From: Pachyseris speciosa
Taxonomy: Eukaryota > Cnidaria > Anthozoa > Scleractinia > Pachyseridae
Assembly (NCBI GenBank): GCA_016490735.1
Contig: JAEMWC010000005.1
Coordinates: 955,001 to 1,019,000 of the forward strand
Length of the DNA: 64,000 nt
Direction: 5' to 3'
Position numbers and translations under genes: made by a program. Below the pieces are notes generated by a model. The model ran no database searches, had not been told where the DNA came from, and saw only the letters and a program-made list of their open reading frames with translations. This document shows positions 19,875 through 31,552 of the stretch, one piece after another (position 1 is the stretch's first letter; each line of letters begins with the position of its first letter).

Positions 19875-20071
19875 GGGTACCCTGCTAGCAGAGGTTTCTT
19901 TCTGGTCAAGTCTTTTAGCATGTACGAAGTCGTTCGAGTCTCTTGTATTTCGCGTAGTCGGCTCTCTCGGGAAAGTAAACAAGCCGACTAAATAAAATAC
20001 AAGAGACGCGAACGGCTTCGTACATGCTAAAAGACTTGCCAGAAAGAAACCTCTGCTAGCAGGGTATCCAA
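19875..20071. repeat. Foldback MITE with about 85-bp arms upstream of THUMPD3
   Basis: GTACCCTGCTAGCAGAGGTT is mirrored by AACCTCTGCTAGCAGGGTAT. The inner arms (AAGTCTTTTAGCATGTACGA and its complement, then GAGTCTCTTGTATTT) are nearly perfect, leaving a short loop near 19970. It begins about 65 bp upstream of the THUMPD3 start codon, so it may overlap the promoter or 5' UTR. Confidence 0.85.
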
Positions 20072-20946
20072 GAGGTACAATGTAGAGAAGCGATAAGCGA
20101 CATTGCCAGATTTCATACATTGGAAAACTGGAGCCTACAATAGGTGGATTCATGCTTACGTCATTGTTTACATTTTTCCTCATTTGCATACGGCTTTGCT
20201 TACAGAAGGAAACATGTTAGATGTGATTTGACTGCAGACAGCTATAGAGCTAGTAAAATTTAATACATTGTGAAAGTTTTAGCTCTTTAGGCATAGTATA
20301 CAAGGAGATATTGTCTTCCAAAAACTGCAAAATTTCTGGGTGGCAAAAGCACTAATGAGCTCATACATTCTTTGCAAAAGTTTGAGTTTTTAAACCCGCG
20401 TTGCACAGAAAGTATTCAATACATGAGGCTCATATTCATTGGCAGAGTTATTCATACTATGACCTTTCAATATTCAGAACTGATTTATTTGTGACTCCAT
20501 CAGAAACTGAATTGTTCATGCTAATAAGGCAAATATTGTAAACAAGGATTCCCCTATAGTTTGGTTGTTTGCCGGACGGAAGTGGCGCGCCGGAGGCGCC
20601 AACAACGAGAACGTCACAAAACAATAGGCTGAGCAAAAACAATCGCCTGCACGTGCGTTTTACATTTTGGTACATTTCCTTTGCCGTCCTCAGCAAAACA
20701 ACAACGTGAAATGACCAAATTTTATGTTTTCTCGAGAACGTGAGCGAATGACGACAATTTTTTTCTTTCTATTTTCTTACTTTAACATCGTCCATAGCAA
20801 TTTATTCCCTGAACAGTTCGCCAGCATTTTTTAAGTTAAACAATTTCGAATAATCACGAAAGAGTTACAAAGGCGAGAAGTTACGTTTTGAAGTAACGTT
20901 TTCGTTGCCGTCGTCGTCGTCTTTGTTTAAGCTCCCTATTCTCGAA
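20072..20946. other. Intergenic, possible 5' flank of the ISL2EU-type element
   Basis: A GC-rich patch with GGCGCGCCGGAGGCGCC lies near 20584. No gene is visible. The left terminus of the transposon that starts coding at 20947 should be here, but I could not identify its inverted repeat. Confidence 0.4.
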
Positions 20947-22250
20947 ATGGCGGACAGAAATAGCAAGAAAACATCAGGGTGGCACTGGAACTATGCGAGT
21001 GCACTGTGCAAAAATAATTTTAGTAGTGAAGGGGTCACGTATTTTACGCTACCATCTGATCCTGAACTACAAAAGGGCTAGGCGAAAGTTCTTATGAACG
21101 AGAATGTAAACTGGCGGAAATACGTAATTTGCAGTGCCCACTGGAGCAAAGGAAGAAAATCCAAAAACCAATTGCCAGACGTAGTTTGTACGCAGGAGTA
21201 TGCTGAAAAATTAGCGGAGGAGTACTCCAAAAAACCGACTATCAAGCTGAAACGAAAACTTGATTGTGCAATTAGAATGTTACCAGCTAACGTAGCGTCT
21301 AAAACTAATTGTACTCCCAGAAAAGCCCCTGCCAGGTGGACACCGCTTCCTTCACGACCTGCTAAAAAAAAGTGGAATGCTACCCGGGAAACTGGAAGTA
21401 GAAAATGCCAACTTAAAATGTCAAGTTGAGAGATTGACAAAAGACATGACTCGACGAGTAAAGGAGGTGTATCAACAATTTGCAACAAGACCTTACAAAA
21501 CTTCAAACAGAACTGGGTACTAATGCACAATATTATCAACAACAGTTAACTGCAATGAAAACGGCAATGGAATTGTAAGAGTTTACTTATGAAACGCTTA
21601 AAAAACTCCCCCAAAAACTATTTTATATGACTGGATTAACAGTAACTGAATTTGATTGTCTGTTTGAATGTGTACAACCTTTCATAGGTGCAATGATTTA
21701 TCCAGATTGCAAAGAAAGTGAAAGCACATCATATCTTAGGAATTAAGCTAGACAAAAACAGAACTATTATGCTTTTTATCAATGTGCAGACATGCCCTAC
21801 ATCTTGGGATAATGGCATGGATGACGGGTACCAGCTCAACAATGTCAAGGATATTTGTTGGTACGGTTGGTGTGTGTTCCTAAGCAGTGTCTTTGAGGCT
21901 ATTGATATGACCCCACTACCTGGTTTAGTGGACAAATTTATGCCAAAACAATTTGTTAAGGCAGGATATTGTGATACTGCAGTCATTGGTGATGCAACAG
22001 AAGTTTGGATTTCTCAGTCTGAGAATTATGATTTCAACAATATCACATTCTCTAGTTACAAGAACCATACAACAGGAAAGATGTGTGTATTGACAGTGCC
22101 TTGTGGGTTTCTACTCCAATGCACTGAGGCATATCCGGGTAGTATAAGTGACTCAGACATAACTCATTGATCAGTCAAGAGTACTAGATTCTGTCCCAAG
22201 AGGCAAAACTGTCATGACTGATAAGGGGTTTAATATAAGAGACTCTTTTC
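20947..22250 (+). pseudogene. Broken THAP/DDE transposase (ISL2EU-type)
   Basis: From ATG 20947 the frame gives a THAP-like zinc-finger remnant: ALCKNNF, VTYFTLPSD, NVNWRKY and the C-x2-H part ICSAHW. It contains an in-frame stop (TAG) near 21078 and lacks the first cysteine of the finger. After frameshifts, 21718-22170 encodes a DDE_4-type core (GLVDKFMPKQFVKAGY, VIGDATEVWIS, FSSYKNHTTGK, EAYPGSISDSDIT). After a further frameshift comes MTDKGFNIRD near 22213. This order is that of THAP-bearing ISL2EU transposases. Stops, frameshifts and insertion of the element at 22356 mean no functional protein. The YqaJ remnant at about 25 kb is probably its partner gene. Confidence 0.8.
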
Positions 22251-22355
22251 ATCAGTGTCATGTGAATTAATTAAGTGTCGGAGTGCGCATGTGCGTGAGT
22301 AGTTGTACGGACCTCGTGGTTGTGATTGATTATGGAGATTTGCTGTTAGAACATT

Positions 22356-23331
22356 AGGGACTTTAAGCAAATCGCTACGGCGACCTATGCTACGGCGGCC
22401 GGAAGTAAAAAAGCCCAGAAATGAAGCAGTGCGCATGCTTGGAAATGAGCTTTCGCCGTAGCGCTAAATCCTGCAACGTGAAGAACTGCCTTCTGGCGTA
22501 GTCGCTACTACGTGAGTATGAAAGTCGACTCTCCTCCTATTCTTTGCGGTCACTAGTTTTAAAAACTAACATAGATTGTTTTTCACTTTATCAAGAAAGT
22601 ATTTGAAGCTTCTGGTTTTCCAGTAAATACGTTTTCCCTGCGTTTTCTCGTAAGAGATTTCTATCGTCAGCAGACTGTGCCATGCATAAACATGGCCGAG
22701 GAAATACTACCAGAAAAAACAAAGGCTAGACGAAAACCGTAAGTACGACTGTTAGCAATAAAGCTAATGAAATGTCACTGAAGGTTGTTTACGCAAGAAT
22801 AAAATATCGAAAAAGTTGAATTTGTTGATTTCTTGTTAAATACGGCACATAAGAAGAAAAATCACTTGCAGCGAACTCCGATCTTCAATTGTAGTTTTCT
22901 GTTTTGTGTAGAAATCGCTCTCCGATGATGTTTTCTATTAACATTCTTCTTGGCAAACGGAAGATTGGAATTTAAGTACAGAAATTCTTGCACAAAGTCT
23001 CTCTCAAAAGAGGGAAATTGGTTTCTATTTTCAGTGTTTGGTTCGTTCTAGATAATCTCGTCCGCTGTGGCAAATTAAGTTTTACAGTATAAAGCAGTAC
23101 TGAATTCTTCGTCTGAAGTGAAGCCCATATTTTTCTTTCATGTGACAACTACGTTGTTTTATGTATTCGCTTCTCCAAAGGAGGTCATAACAGCGAAAGC
23201 CAGTGAGCCGTACGTAGTCACTGCTTGCTTAAAGTTGAAATTTGGAGGGCTACGGTGACGTACTCTCCCGAGGACTCCGCATCCACGACCGCCGTAGTAG
23301 AGGTCGCCGTAGCGATTTGCTTAAAGTCCCT
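22356..23331. mobile_element. 976-bp element with about 45-bp TIRs, TSD ATT
   Basis: The left end AGGGACTTTAAGCAAATCGC continues as TACGGCGACCT and is mirrored at 23286-23331, ending GCGATTTGCTTAAAGTCCCT. ATT precedes (22353-22355) and follows (23332-23334). A 3-bp duplication of this type suits a Harbinger-like element, though a TA target (Tc1/mariner) cannot be ruled out. No transposase is present. An ATG at 22692 opens MAEEILPEKTKARRKP followed by a donor-like GTAAGT, which could be a relic first exon. Confidence 0.75.
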
Positions 23332-23332
23332 A

Positions 23333-24312
23333 TTAACCCAATGGCGCCCGTGCCGGCCAAAACCGGCCGCACAAGACTCCCATGCTTCAAAACATTGCAA
23401 CTTTCTCAGTCGCACGAATATTGCCTAAACTGTCAGTTGTGGAATGTCCTTTAAATTTGGATATCCAATAAACGCAAGAAACGTAGCGATTTTTACCAAA
23501 TATGGCCTTTTGAGTTTGGGCAAGAACGAAACTGACCGTTTTTAACGTCAAAGACAAACGACGAAAATGCCCCTTTTTGCCTTTATCTTTTTTCAAGAAA
23601 TCATCGTCGAAAAACCAAACTTCAACCATCATAACAAAATTCAGTCCTTGTTCTAGCTTAGAAATGACTTTTTCTGTTCATATTCTTCTCCCGAGCGTAG
23701 ATACAGCCTTTTGTTCCAGTGCATTCTGGCCTTTCCGCCATTTTCAACCTCTCGACCGCATTGCATGCTGGGAAATAAGGAGAATTTTTGGCAGCGCCCG
23801 TTCCTTCCCCCAATTCTTTCACATACAGCCACTCCGACCTACCGCCAAAAATTCCTGCTTGTGGTCATCTTCAGTGCTCACAAATTCCAAAATATGCGGC
23901 GGTAGGTCGAGAAATTCATCAATAGTCGAGTCCCAAAGGTACTGAGTGTCCGACCGGCCAAATTCCCAGTTCGTCGAGTAACAAGCCAAATTCGACAACA
24001 AATTCTTTGAGAAAGTGGACTCTTAGCTACCGTCACGCTTAATGATGCTCATCAGGCAGCCACTAAAGATGAAAAATGGCTGTAAACTTAGCAAAAATCG
24101 CAAGCAAACCGAACTTGGGCCGTTGTTGTAGCTCCACGGTTGAAAAATAGCTACGTCAGAATGAAGTTTTCAGAAACCTTGAGCCTCCAGTGCCTTAGGA
24201 CAGCATCACTTTTCCATGGTAGTTAAAATAAAGAGTCACGAAATGCTATGGATCGTTTATAGGTTGAAAATCACTCCGAAAACGTAAAAACGGCTGGTAG
24301 TCAATGGGCTAA
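23333..24312. mobile_element. Candidate TTAA-type element with imperfect TIRs
   Basis: The left end TTAACCCAATGGCGCCCG resembles the complement of the right end (TTTAGCCCATTGACTACC). The match is imperfect but continues into CGGC-rich sequence. TTAA at the left and CTAA at the right suggest a decayed piggyBac-like duplication. It abuts the preceding element directly. No transposase was recognised inside. Confidence 0.45.
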
Positions 24313-24943
24313 AGACGTTGTGTTCAAATGAACTTGTGTTTTAACGTCTATGTGTCAATCAGAGGGGTCTTCTGCACAACAGGCCCCCATGAAATTTAAT
24401 TCCCAGTTTGATGAGACCGAAGGTGTTACAAATTATGAAAATTACACATTGAAAATTACATTGGCGGGGTTAGAGACTGGCAAATACTGAATAGGTGCTG
24501 GCCAAGTGGTAGAATTGATTTATTGGGTTATTGTTTTCAGATATTTGCACACATTGTAAACATGCTAAAAAAAAAAAAAAACCAATTGGGCCAAAGGGAT
24601 GAGTAACAGCTGTGTGAAGTCTTATGCAAAATTATCTCCAAAAATTTTCTCTAAATTATAACACTTTAAAAGCTTTTAAAATGTTCTCAGAAAGTCTTGA
24701 CAGTTCAGCAATAGCTAATGCTGTAGTTACATTTATCTCTTTTCATCGATTCACTGGATTTGTTTAATTAAACACAACTTTCTTTACCTGTTTTGCCATA
24801 CTGTTTACCCATGACCTAAAATTGCGCAGTGTGTCAAAGGTAGGTATGCCTCCTAAAAGCTGCTTTCCCAGCTTAGCAAGCTGGGAAAGCCATTCAGTAA
24901 CAACCTCGAGTCTGTAATTTCTTTCATAACATCAATCAACAGA
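24313..24943. other. No gene recognised
   Basis: The sequence is AT-rich with a poly-A run near 24569. It is probably the interior of the ISL2EU-type element between its two gene remnants. A small hairpin (GGAGATTTTTTTT mirrored by AAAAAAAATCTCC) lies just right of it at about 24970-25015. Confidence 0.4.
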
Positions 24944-25330
24944 TCATTTCTTTTGATGAAAAAACAATTGGAGATTTTTTTTTCTGGTAGGCCCTACCAG
25001 AAAAAAAAATCTCCAAAAAAAAAAATCTCCACTGTAAGAATGTGATCTGTCCCCCAGTACAACACATTTGGAAATTTCCCTGAATGACATATGAACCAGT
25101 GACTTTCTCCAGTGGTGTTTCTTTACTTCCACCAGAAATGCTTCTGTAATGCCATCTGGGCTAGCTCCATAATTAGGATCATTAGGATGTCGAAAAAATT
25201 CATAGCTTGACACAGGAGCACCTTCGTATAAGGAGAAAATAATGCAACAAATATTACTATTTAAAAGTTGATGCATAAAAGTTGGGTATTCAGAAGTATA
25301 CGTTGGATGACATTCATTTGGTGAATATGC
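24944..25330 (-). pseudogene. YqaJ-like nuclease remnant
   Basis: The minus-strand frame contains YEFFRHPNDPNYGASPDGI followed by FLVEVKKHHW. The spacing of SPDG and EVK matches the YqaJ/lambda-exonuclease fold, where the Asp, Glu and Lys bind metal. Only the central part survives, and a hairpin and poly-A insert disrupts the 3' side. YqaJ proteins accompany the transposase in ISL2EU-type elements, and this one points toward the transposase at 20.9-22.2 kb, as expected for the two-gene layout. Confidence 0.7.
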
Positions 25331-26429
25331 TTCCCCTCCTTGACTTCTCTGAGTTCATTACTGGGTAAGGGAACATTATAATAACTCATTAATAAGTTAC
25401 AGAGATATGCATCTGATTTTTTACATGCCTACATTGTACAAGTTAACTGATTGCTTGCTTTGATTGTCTTCGTGGAGGTGGGCTTTGCATGAAAAACATT
25501 TCTTAATTATGATGAAATAAGTCAGATAAACAACTCGAACGTCTAGCTGCAAAAGATAAAGTTGCTTTTAAGGTTTACCTGACCGTCACTGTAAGGGAAA
25601 GGGAATTAAGAGAGCAACAGAACTGAGAAAGAACTTCATGGTGGATGAAGCCAGCCCGACAGAATGTCTCCGTGATTAAAAGCAAACCTCAACCTTAACC
25701 AGAAAAAATGGGTTTACCTCGGTGTAAAAACCTGGCGAGGTTTTCATTCAGTTAAAATTTCCTTTCCCCAGTGTACGTACTGTGATGATATATTGTGATG
25801 TGTATGATGAAATTACATTAAAGCCTTTGTCGTAATGTTACATGAATGCCAAATCACAAAAAATATGACAAAGGCCATGGAATGACAAAGATTTATTCTG
25901 ACAAGTAGACTGTGCCAACGCACTAATTACCGTTCCCATCGGCACTGAACGGAAAAATGACTGTATCTCACCTTTCTGAACAAGTCAAAGGTCAAAAGTG
26001 GTAAAGCCGGCCTAGTCAAAGGTAATGCGCTATCGATTGATGCCAAAATCACCATAAAGGTACTGTAAAATGTTGCTTTGGTTTGTTGATAGGTACCTTT
26101 TGATGCGTATCAAAGGCATAAAACCTTTGACGCGAGTGAAAGAAAGCTGAAAGGTAAGAAAAAAAACTACAACCATCACAAAACATGTCAAAGGAGTTTC
26201 TTTTGCACGCACTTTTGTCAAGCCTTTGATGCGGAATGCAAGGTGAGACGAAAGCCGAATTTTCGTGCAGTGCTAGTTAATCAAAATATTTGTCATTGCA
26301 GATCACATTATGAATTTTTGTTAAAAAAGAGATGAGTCATAAGGCATAGCCATTAGATTTAATCGCTGTTTCACGTATTTCTGGCTTGGTGTCTTAGTGC
26401 TGTGCATCAGGAATCAGGAGCCCAGCAGG
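25331..26429. other. No gene recognised
   Basis: At 25960-26250 the short words GTCAAAGGT and CAAAGG recur on both strands, suggesting a decayed repeat. The right end of the ISL2EU-type element should lie somewhere here but was not identified. Confidence 0.4.
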
Positions 26430-28052
26430 CAGGGGCGTAGCGTTCATATACGCACGTACGCCCGTGCGTATACCTGAAATTTGGACAAAAATATTTTTCT
26501 TATTCCTGGAAAGCATCAGTTTTAAAGTTACCATAAAATGACGATTTTTAAATGCCGAATTATACTGGCGTCTGTGTATAAGTCTTTCCAGTATCTTTTC
26601 AGGAATCCATACACGGCAAAAAAGTCATACTAAAATATATATATTTAGCCAAGCCTAAAAGCGGAGCTCCAAAAGCATTCTTTTTCTACTGGCATTTACA
26701 TATAGTGTGCTGGTCATATCACCCATCTGACCTCACTCAAGCTACAGACCCAAGGCTGTAAAAAATAGTATGGAAAGGTGATCTGAGCCAGTGTCACAGT
26801 GGATTTGGACCCCCCGCAGATTTGCACCCTCCAGTCCAGATCTGCTTGTGGATCAGATTTGGACCCCCTAGTCCAGAACTGCTAGCAGATATGAATCCCC
26901 TTTTACGGATTTGGACCCTCACCCCTCCTAAAAACAAGCATTCTATTCAGTAAGGTAATAAAAATTCCTTTGCAAATTGAGTTTGGAGATGTTAAAAAGC
27001 AAAAAAATATACTGAGGTAGGTTTTTTTTAAAACAATAATCTTTAATACTTTGTGTAAAAAAGAACCTGCAACGCTAGTTTGCATCTATAAATTTTTAAA
27101 ACAAAACATTTCTTAACATCTTAGAGCAATACCTAAGGACAGGTCTGTTTCCCCGTTTAACTGTAGGCTACTTAGTTATGGTTTAGAGCCACTAGAAATT
27201 GGTGGAGAAGCCTGGTGAATGCTATTTTGAATCAGTATCCGACATCAGACATATAGTGATTCAGATCATCACTTCATAATGAATGCAATTTCAGTTATCC
27301 AAAGCCTCCCATGAGACGGTTGGAAATCAGAAATTGTGTATCCTCTGGATATATGTATGCATCAAAAAAATTTATGAAAGAAAGATACATGGAAATCAAT
27401 AAAAATATTTAGATGATATGCATTAAGGCCAATATATTTCTTTTGATCAGTTACTTCTTGACCTTACTATCGCAAAAAACTGCTTGCTGACATTAAGCTC
27501 ATCAATCAATGCACCTACAGTGTTTTCAAAAAGAAATCCAGCTGCATTTCTGGCCAGCCAAGTGCAAGACTAAGCAACTTGATAATAAAATATTGGGCAT
27601 GTGGTTGATATCACTATCAAGGTAATTAACAATGTAGTATGAGGATTTAAGGTAATGATTCACCAAAGAAAAAGTGCTGGAAATCCGTGTTAGCAATCTT
27701 AACTTGATTTTCTATTTTGCAAGAAAGGTATTAGGACTAGTCTCACATTTCTCCATGTACATTTGAAATTGCACAACATACTTCATCAAACATCAAAAAT
27801 CCCATTACACATTAGTACCAAATGTCATCCAAACATACCACAAGATTGGTGTGACCAGCTATGAATAAAATTAATTGAAAGACTGCATGCAGGAAGGGAG
27901 TCCAAAGGATGTGGACATTAATGAGAAAGAGCTTACTTTAAGTTTAGTAATACTTTGTCATGCGAATACATCTAAGTTGATACAAAAAAAAGTGCACGAC
28001 TGGAGAATAATTGGGAGAAAGTAAATTTCCATACAAAGAATATTATCTAATA

Positions 28053-28483
28053 CAGTAATAGCCCATGTATAAGAACCTAGGTTTTAAGAACCTGTTAGGC
28101 TAAAATTTTCATTTTAAGCCCCCTCCACATAAGAACCTATTAATGCTAAAATTTTAAGTTAGGTTCTTATCATTGGGGTTGCTGTAAAAGTGTAAAGGTA
28201 GAAACTGCTGAATGAGTTTCTTTGTTATGCTTTGTTAAGGACATATACTGTACCTGCAGTGAACTGCCTATAGGCATTTCTCTATGGTACAAATAAATGA
28301 TTTATACTGTATTATGAGATGATATTTATCATATATATAGTATATTCAGATAAAATTCATATGAAAATTTAAGAACCTATTTTAAGAACCTTGGTAGCCT
28401 AAATTTGCTTTCAGTACCATTTATATAAGAATCTATTTAGGCTAAATTAGAAAATTCTGGTTCTTATACGTGGGCTATTACTG
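28053..28483. mobile_element. 431-bp TA-type MITE nested in the hAT element
   Basis: The left end CAGTAATAGCCCATGTATAA is mirrored at the right (TTATACGTGGGCTATTACTG), both flanked by TA. Inner inverted words (AAGAACCT and AGGTTCTTA) recur. TA targets and CAGT ends suit a Tc1/mariner-type transposase acting in trans. No coding sequence is present. Confidence 0.85.
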
Positions 28484-31014
28484 TATTACACATTCTAAAA
28501 ACTTAGAGGTGAAATTTAAACATGGCGCAAAGCTAACCTAATCAAATTAAATCGAATACTTGTCTCTTACAAGTCACCCCTGCTTTGAGATTGACACTAA
28601 AAATAAAGAAGTAAAATTGAAATACAATCCAAAGCTAACCTAATTAAATTACATACTTGTCACTCACAAGCTACATCTGATTTCAAATTGACACAAATAA
28701 TGCAATAGATAGGACTTAAAACTGCTTATAGAAGGTGCATGCATGATGTTCGATGGCACACCATTCCAGTCTGGTATGTAGCGATTATAAAAAGAAAAGC
28801 TGAAGGCCATATATATATTTAGCCAGGCCAAGCCTAGAATCGGAGTTGCACACTCTCACCGAGCAACTTGGCTTTATTTGGGCCAGTTTATTTTGTGTCC
28901 AAAACAATTGAGCAGCAGCAGGGAAAACGAAGAGTTTTCGATAGCAAACGTTTCCAAAAAAATACAGACATTCGTGAGTCCTAACTACTTTCAGATGAAA
29001 GCGTAACGGAATTCAAAGCGGATTAAGAAAAAAACACTACAAGCGAACAAAGTACGATGCGAGTGTTTTGCTGGAAGAAGGAGAAGGTGGAGAAATTAAA
29101 CAAGACTAGCTTGTAATAATAACAGCTTGTACTGATTAGTCTAGAAAAATCGGTATTTATTTTGCCATAAATGCCCGTAGAAAAGACAATAAAGGGTAAA
29201 AACTGATCGTTAAGACCAGTCAACAGGAATTGACCGCGGTTCAGAAACAACAGAACAACAAACACAAGTATTACAAGAAAACAAAGCACAATACGAATAA
29301 TATTTCTTCGAAGATTCTTGGAGAGGGTGGAGAAATTAGACAAGTAACAAAAATTGCTTAGCAATTTCGACATAAATGTCCGTAGAAAAGACAAAAAAGA
29401 GGTCCACACCTGATCGTTTAGAGCAGTCAATAGAAATCGCTGAGGCAGCAATCACTCGGAACGCGACAGAGCTGAATAATAGCGCCATTTCCCACCAAAT
29501 CTTTCCTTGGCTGACACAAAACGCTAAAGAGCTTTGATAGTTTTACTGGTATTACCATGTCTTCCGAAGAACCTTCTTCAATTAATGATTCTCAGTGGCA
29601 AAGCGTCATCCAGTTAACGAAGAAAGCGCTTGCCAAACCACACCAGCATTTCTCTCGCAGACCCGTCCAATATAAAATTTATCAAAGCCAGCCCAGCCTG
29701 TCAACCCATTTCGGTGTTTTTAACATCCAAACGCTGATTCTTACCGTTTCAAACAAATTAAGACGACATGTTTATAGACGGCGAAACTTAATATTGTTGT
29801 TTACAGACCGCTTTCGACGAAGATCTCTAAGACGTTTTTCAAATTTTGACAACTTTATGTCAGATTTTGAGACGTGCACATGCATATGCATTTGATCGGC
29901 TTTTTTTTACTCGAGTTTTAATGCTTAATTTTACGAGGACTCATTGTGATTATGTGTTATTAAGATAAGGGCAAAAGTTTCTTAACGCTGTTGAGGTACC
30001 AAGGTCGAAAAACAGTCAGCCAAGCCGAGTAAAAACACTCGTTAGCTTGCAAAGAAAACAACGTAACAAAAAAACAAACAAACAAACAATTCAACTACTT
30101 CTTTGCGTCCAAAACGAGTACAGATGATTGTTATTTATATCCATTCGAGAGAAAAATACAAGTTTCATCCCTGAACAAAAGTAACAACGATTAAACCAAA
30201 TGTTAAGCTTCTATTTATTTAATTTACCTCACTGTCCTGCGTTGTGTTGTAGAGGTTTCTACCACTTGAAAATACGTAAGCGAGTCAGTAAGGTAAAAAC
30301 AAACATCCGCAAAAATAGCAAACGGTTTGTCCAAAGAAAGAGCTTTTTCCACAGAGTTTGAGCTACTCGTTCCTCCCATTAACACAGGTGAACTGTTAAG
30401 TGACCTTTCTTAGTGAGATGCAAGATGCCGCGGTAAAGTGAAAGCCCTTGAAGCGTTGAATTATACTGTTTTCAACCGCTTAATCCATCCAAGTTTGAAG
30501 CTTTTCTTGAGAAAAATCGCTCTTCCCTTCATCTCTTGAAAAGTCACGTTCCGGAGTATCTTTTGACAAGTTCTTGATTTTTATGCTTTTTACGCGAATT
30601 TAAAGACGAACTTCGATCGAAGACGATGAAGTTGTTTTGCTCAAAATGAAGAAACCAAGTGAATGTGAAATTACGAGCCGCAGAAAGCGCGCGAAAAATT
30701 AAGTCTCGATTTGGTTTGCGTGTCTTACACCTGGCTTGAGCCTGCGATCAAATCGAAAGCAAGTACCTGGTCAGCGGTCAACTTCAAAAAAACAGCTGAC
30801 CTCGATGAGGCCTCAACTTGAGCCCGCGATATGGTCACGTGACACTGGTCAGCGGATACCTTGTTTTGACAGGTGTCAATTGGTTATAAGATGGATGTCC
30901 AGTATCAAAGACTTACGCTGTAAACTAGCTGGTCAGCTGGGCCAGGTGGAGTATGGCCGCCATGTTGGATTATTATGATTATTATTAGGATATTATTAGT
31001 TATTGGGCAACTCC

Positions 31015-31017
<3 letters not shown>

Positions 31018-31052
<35 letters not shown>
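31018..31052. repeat. (GTC)n microsatellite
   Basis: This is a pure GTC run inside the hAT element. The arginine-rich frame across it is a repeat artefact. Confidence 0.92.
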
Positions 31053-31084
31053 GCGCGCCCACGAGCAATACCGCTAGCCATTCT

Positions 31085-31116
<32 letters not shown>

Positions 31117-31205
31117 AGGTATGGTGCTCCGCTTCGCGGCCCTTCGGGCCGCTGGAGCTCCGCTATAAGAGTGAAAACAAAAGCAAATTGAAAAAAATCT
31201 ACCCT

Positions 31206-31430
31206 CCGAGGCCCCCACACCTATCCTGTGTCAACTTGCACTGCTGAGAGTAGCTTCAGCAGCATGAAGAGAATGAAAACCCCTTTACGAAGTACCATGA
31301 CAGACGGGAGATTGAGCTCTCAAACAATTCTTCACATTCAATGAGCACAAGGACGTTGACATTGATGATGTTATCACAGAGTTTGCCCTTCTGAAGGGAA
31401 ATAGGAAATAGTAGGAAATGGCATTTCCGA
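31206..31430 (+). pseudogene. hAT transposase C-terminal dimerisation remnant
   Basis: One frame reads TCTAESSFSSMKRMKTPLRS and continues through TMTDGRLSSQ, close to the hAT signature TxxxERxFSxLKxxKTxLRS. The next frame continues as STRTLTLMM-like sequence broken by stops, so the gene is dead. It marks the coding strand of the 26.4-31.6 kb element as plus. Confidence 0.75.
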
Positions 31431-31552
31431 GACCCTACATTTCACAACTTTCTGGGGGAGCATGCCCCCACACTCCCTATTTTGAAGCGCCTTTGGCGCT
31501 AGAAATTTTCTTCTCTCAGCGTACACCTTCAAAATCTCACGCTACGCCCCTG

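Larger units (their letters stand above)
26430..31552 (+). mobile_element. 5.1-kb decayed hAT element
   Basis: The left end CAGGGGCGTAGCGT and the right end (complement CAGGGGCGTAGCGTG) form the kind of TIR used by hAT elements. A hAT dimerisation remnant lies at 31206-31430 in plus orientation near the right end, as expected. GGATTTGGACCC words repeat at 26800-26930. A TTTAGCC(A)AGCC phrase recurs at 26645 and 28812. A diverged tandem duplication covers 29040-29455. The 8-bp target duplication is not clear. It contains the nested MITE at 28053-28483. Confidence 0.65.

Noticed and set aside
23819..24001. 60-residue minus-strand frame (STNWEFGRSDTQYLWDSTID)
   Set aside because: It looks somewhat protein-like but I can tie it to no family, and it lies inside a candidate non-autonomous element.
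29557..29895. 112-residue plus-strand frame starting MSSEEPSSINDSQWQ
   Set aside because: No recognised domain; it lies inside a decayed hAT element. It is kept only as a point within the hAT finding, not as a gene.
30905..31090. Arginine-rich minus-strand frame
   Set aside because: Produced by the (GTC)n microsatellite.
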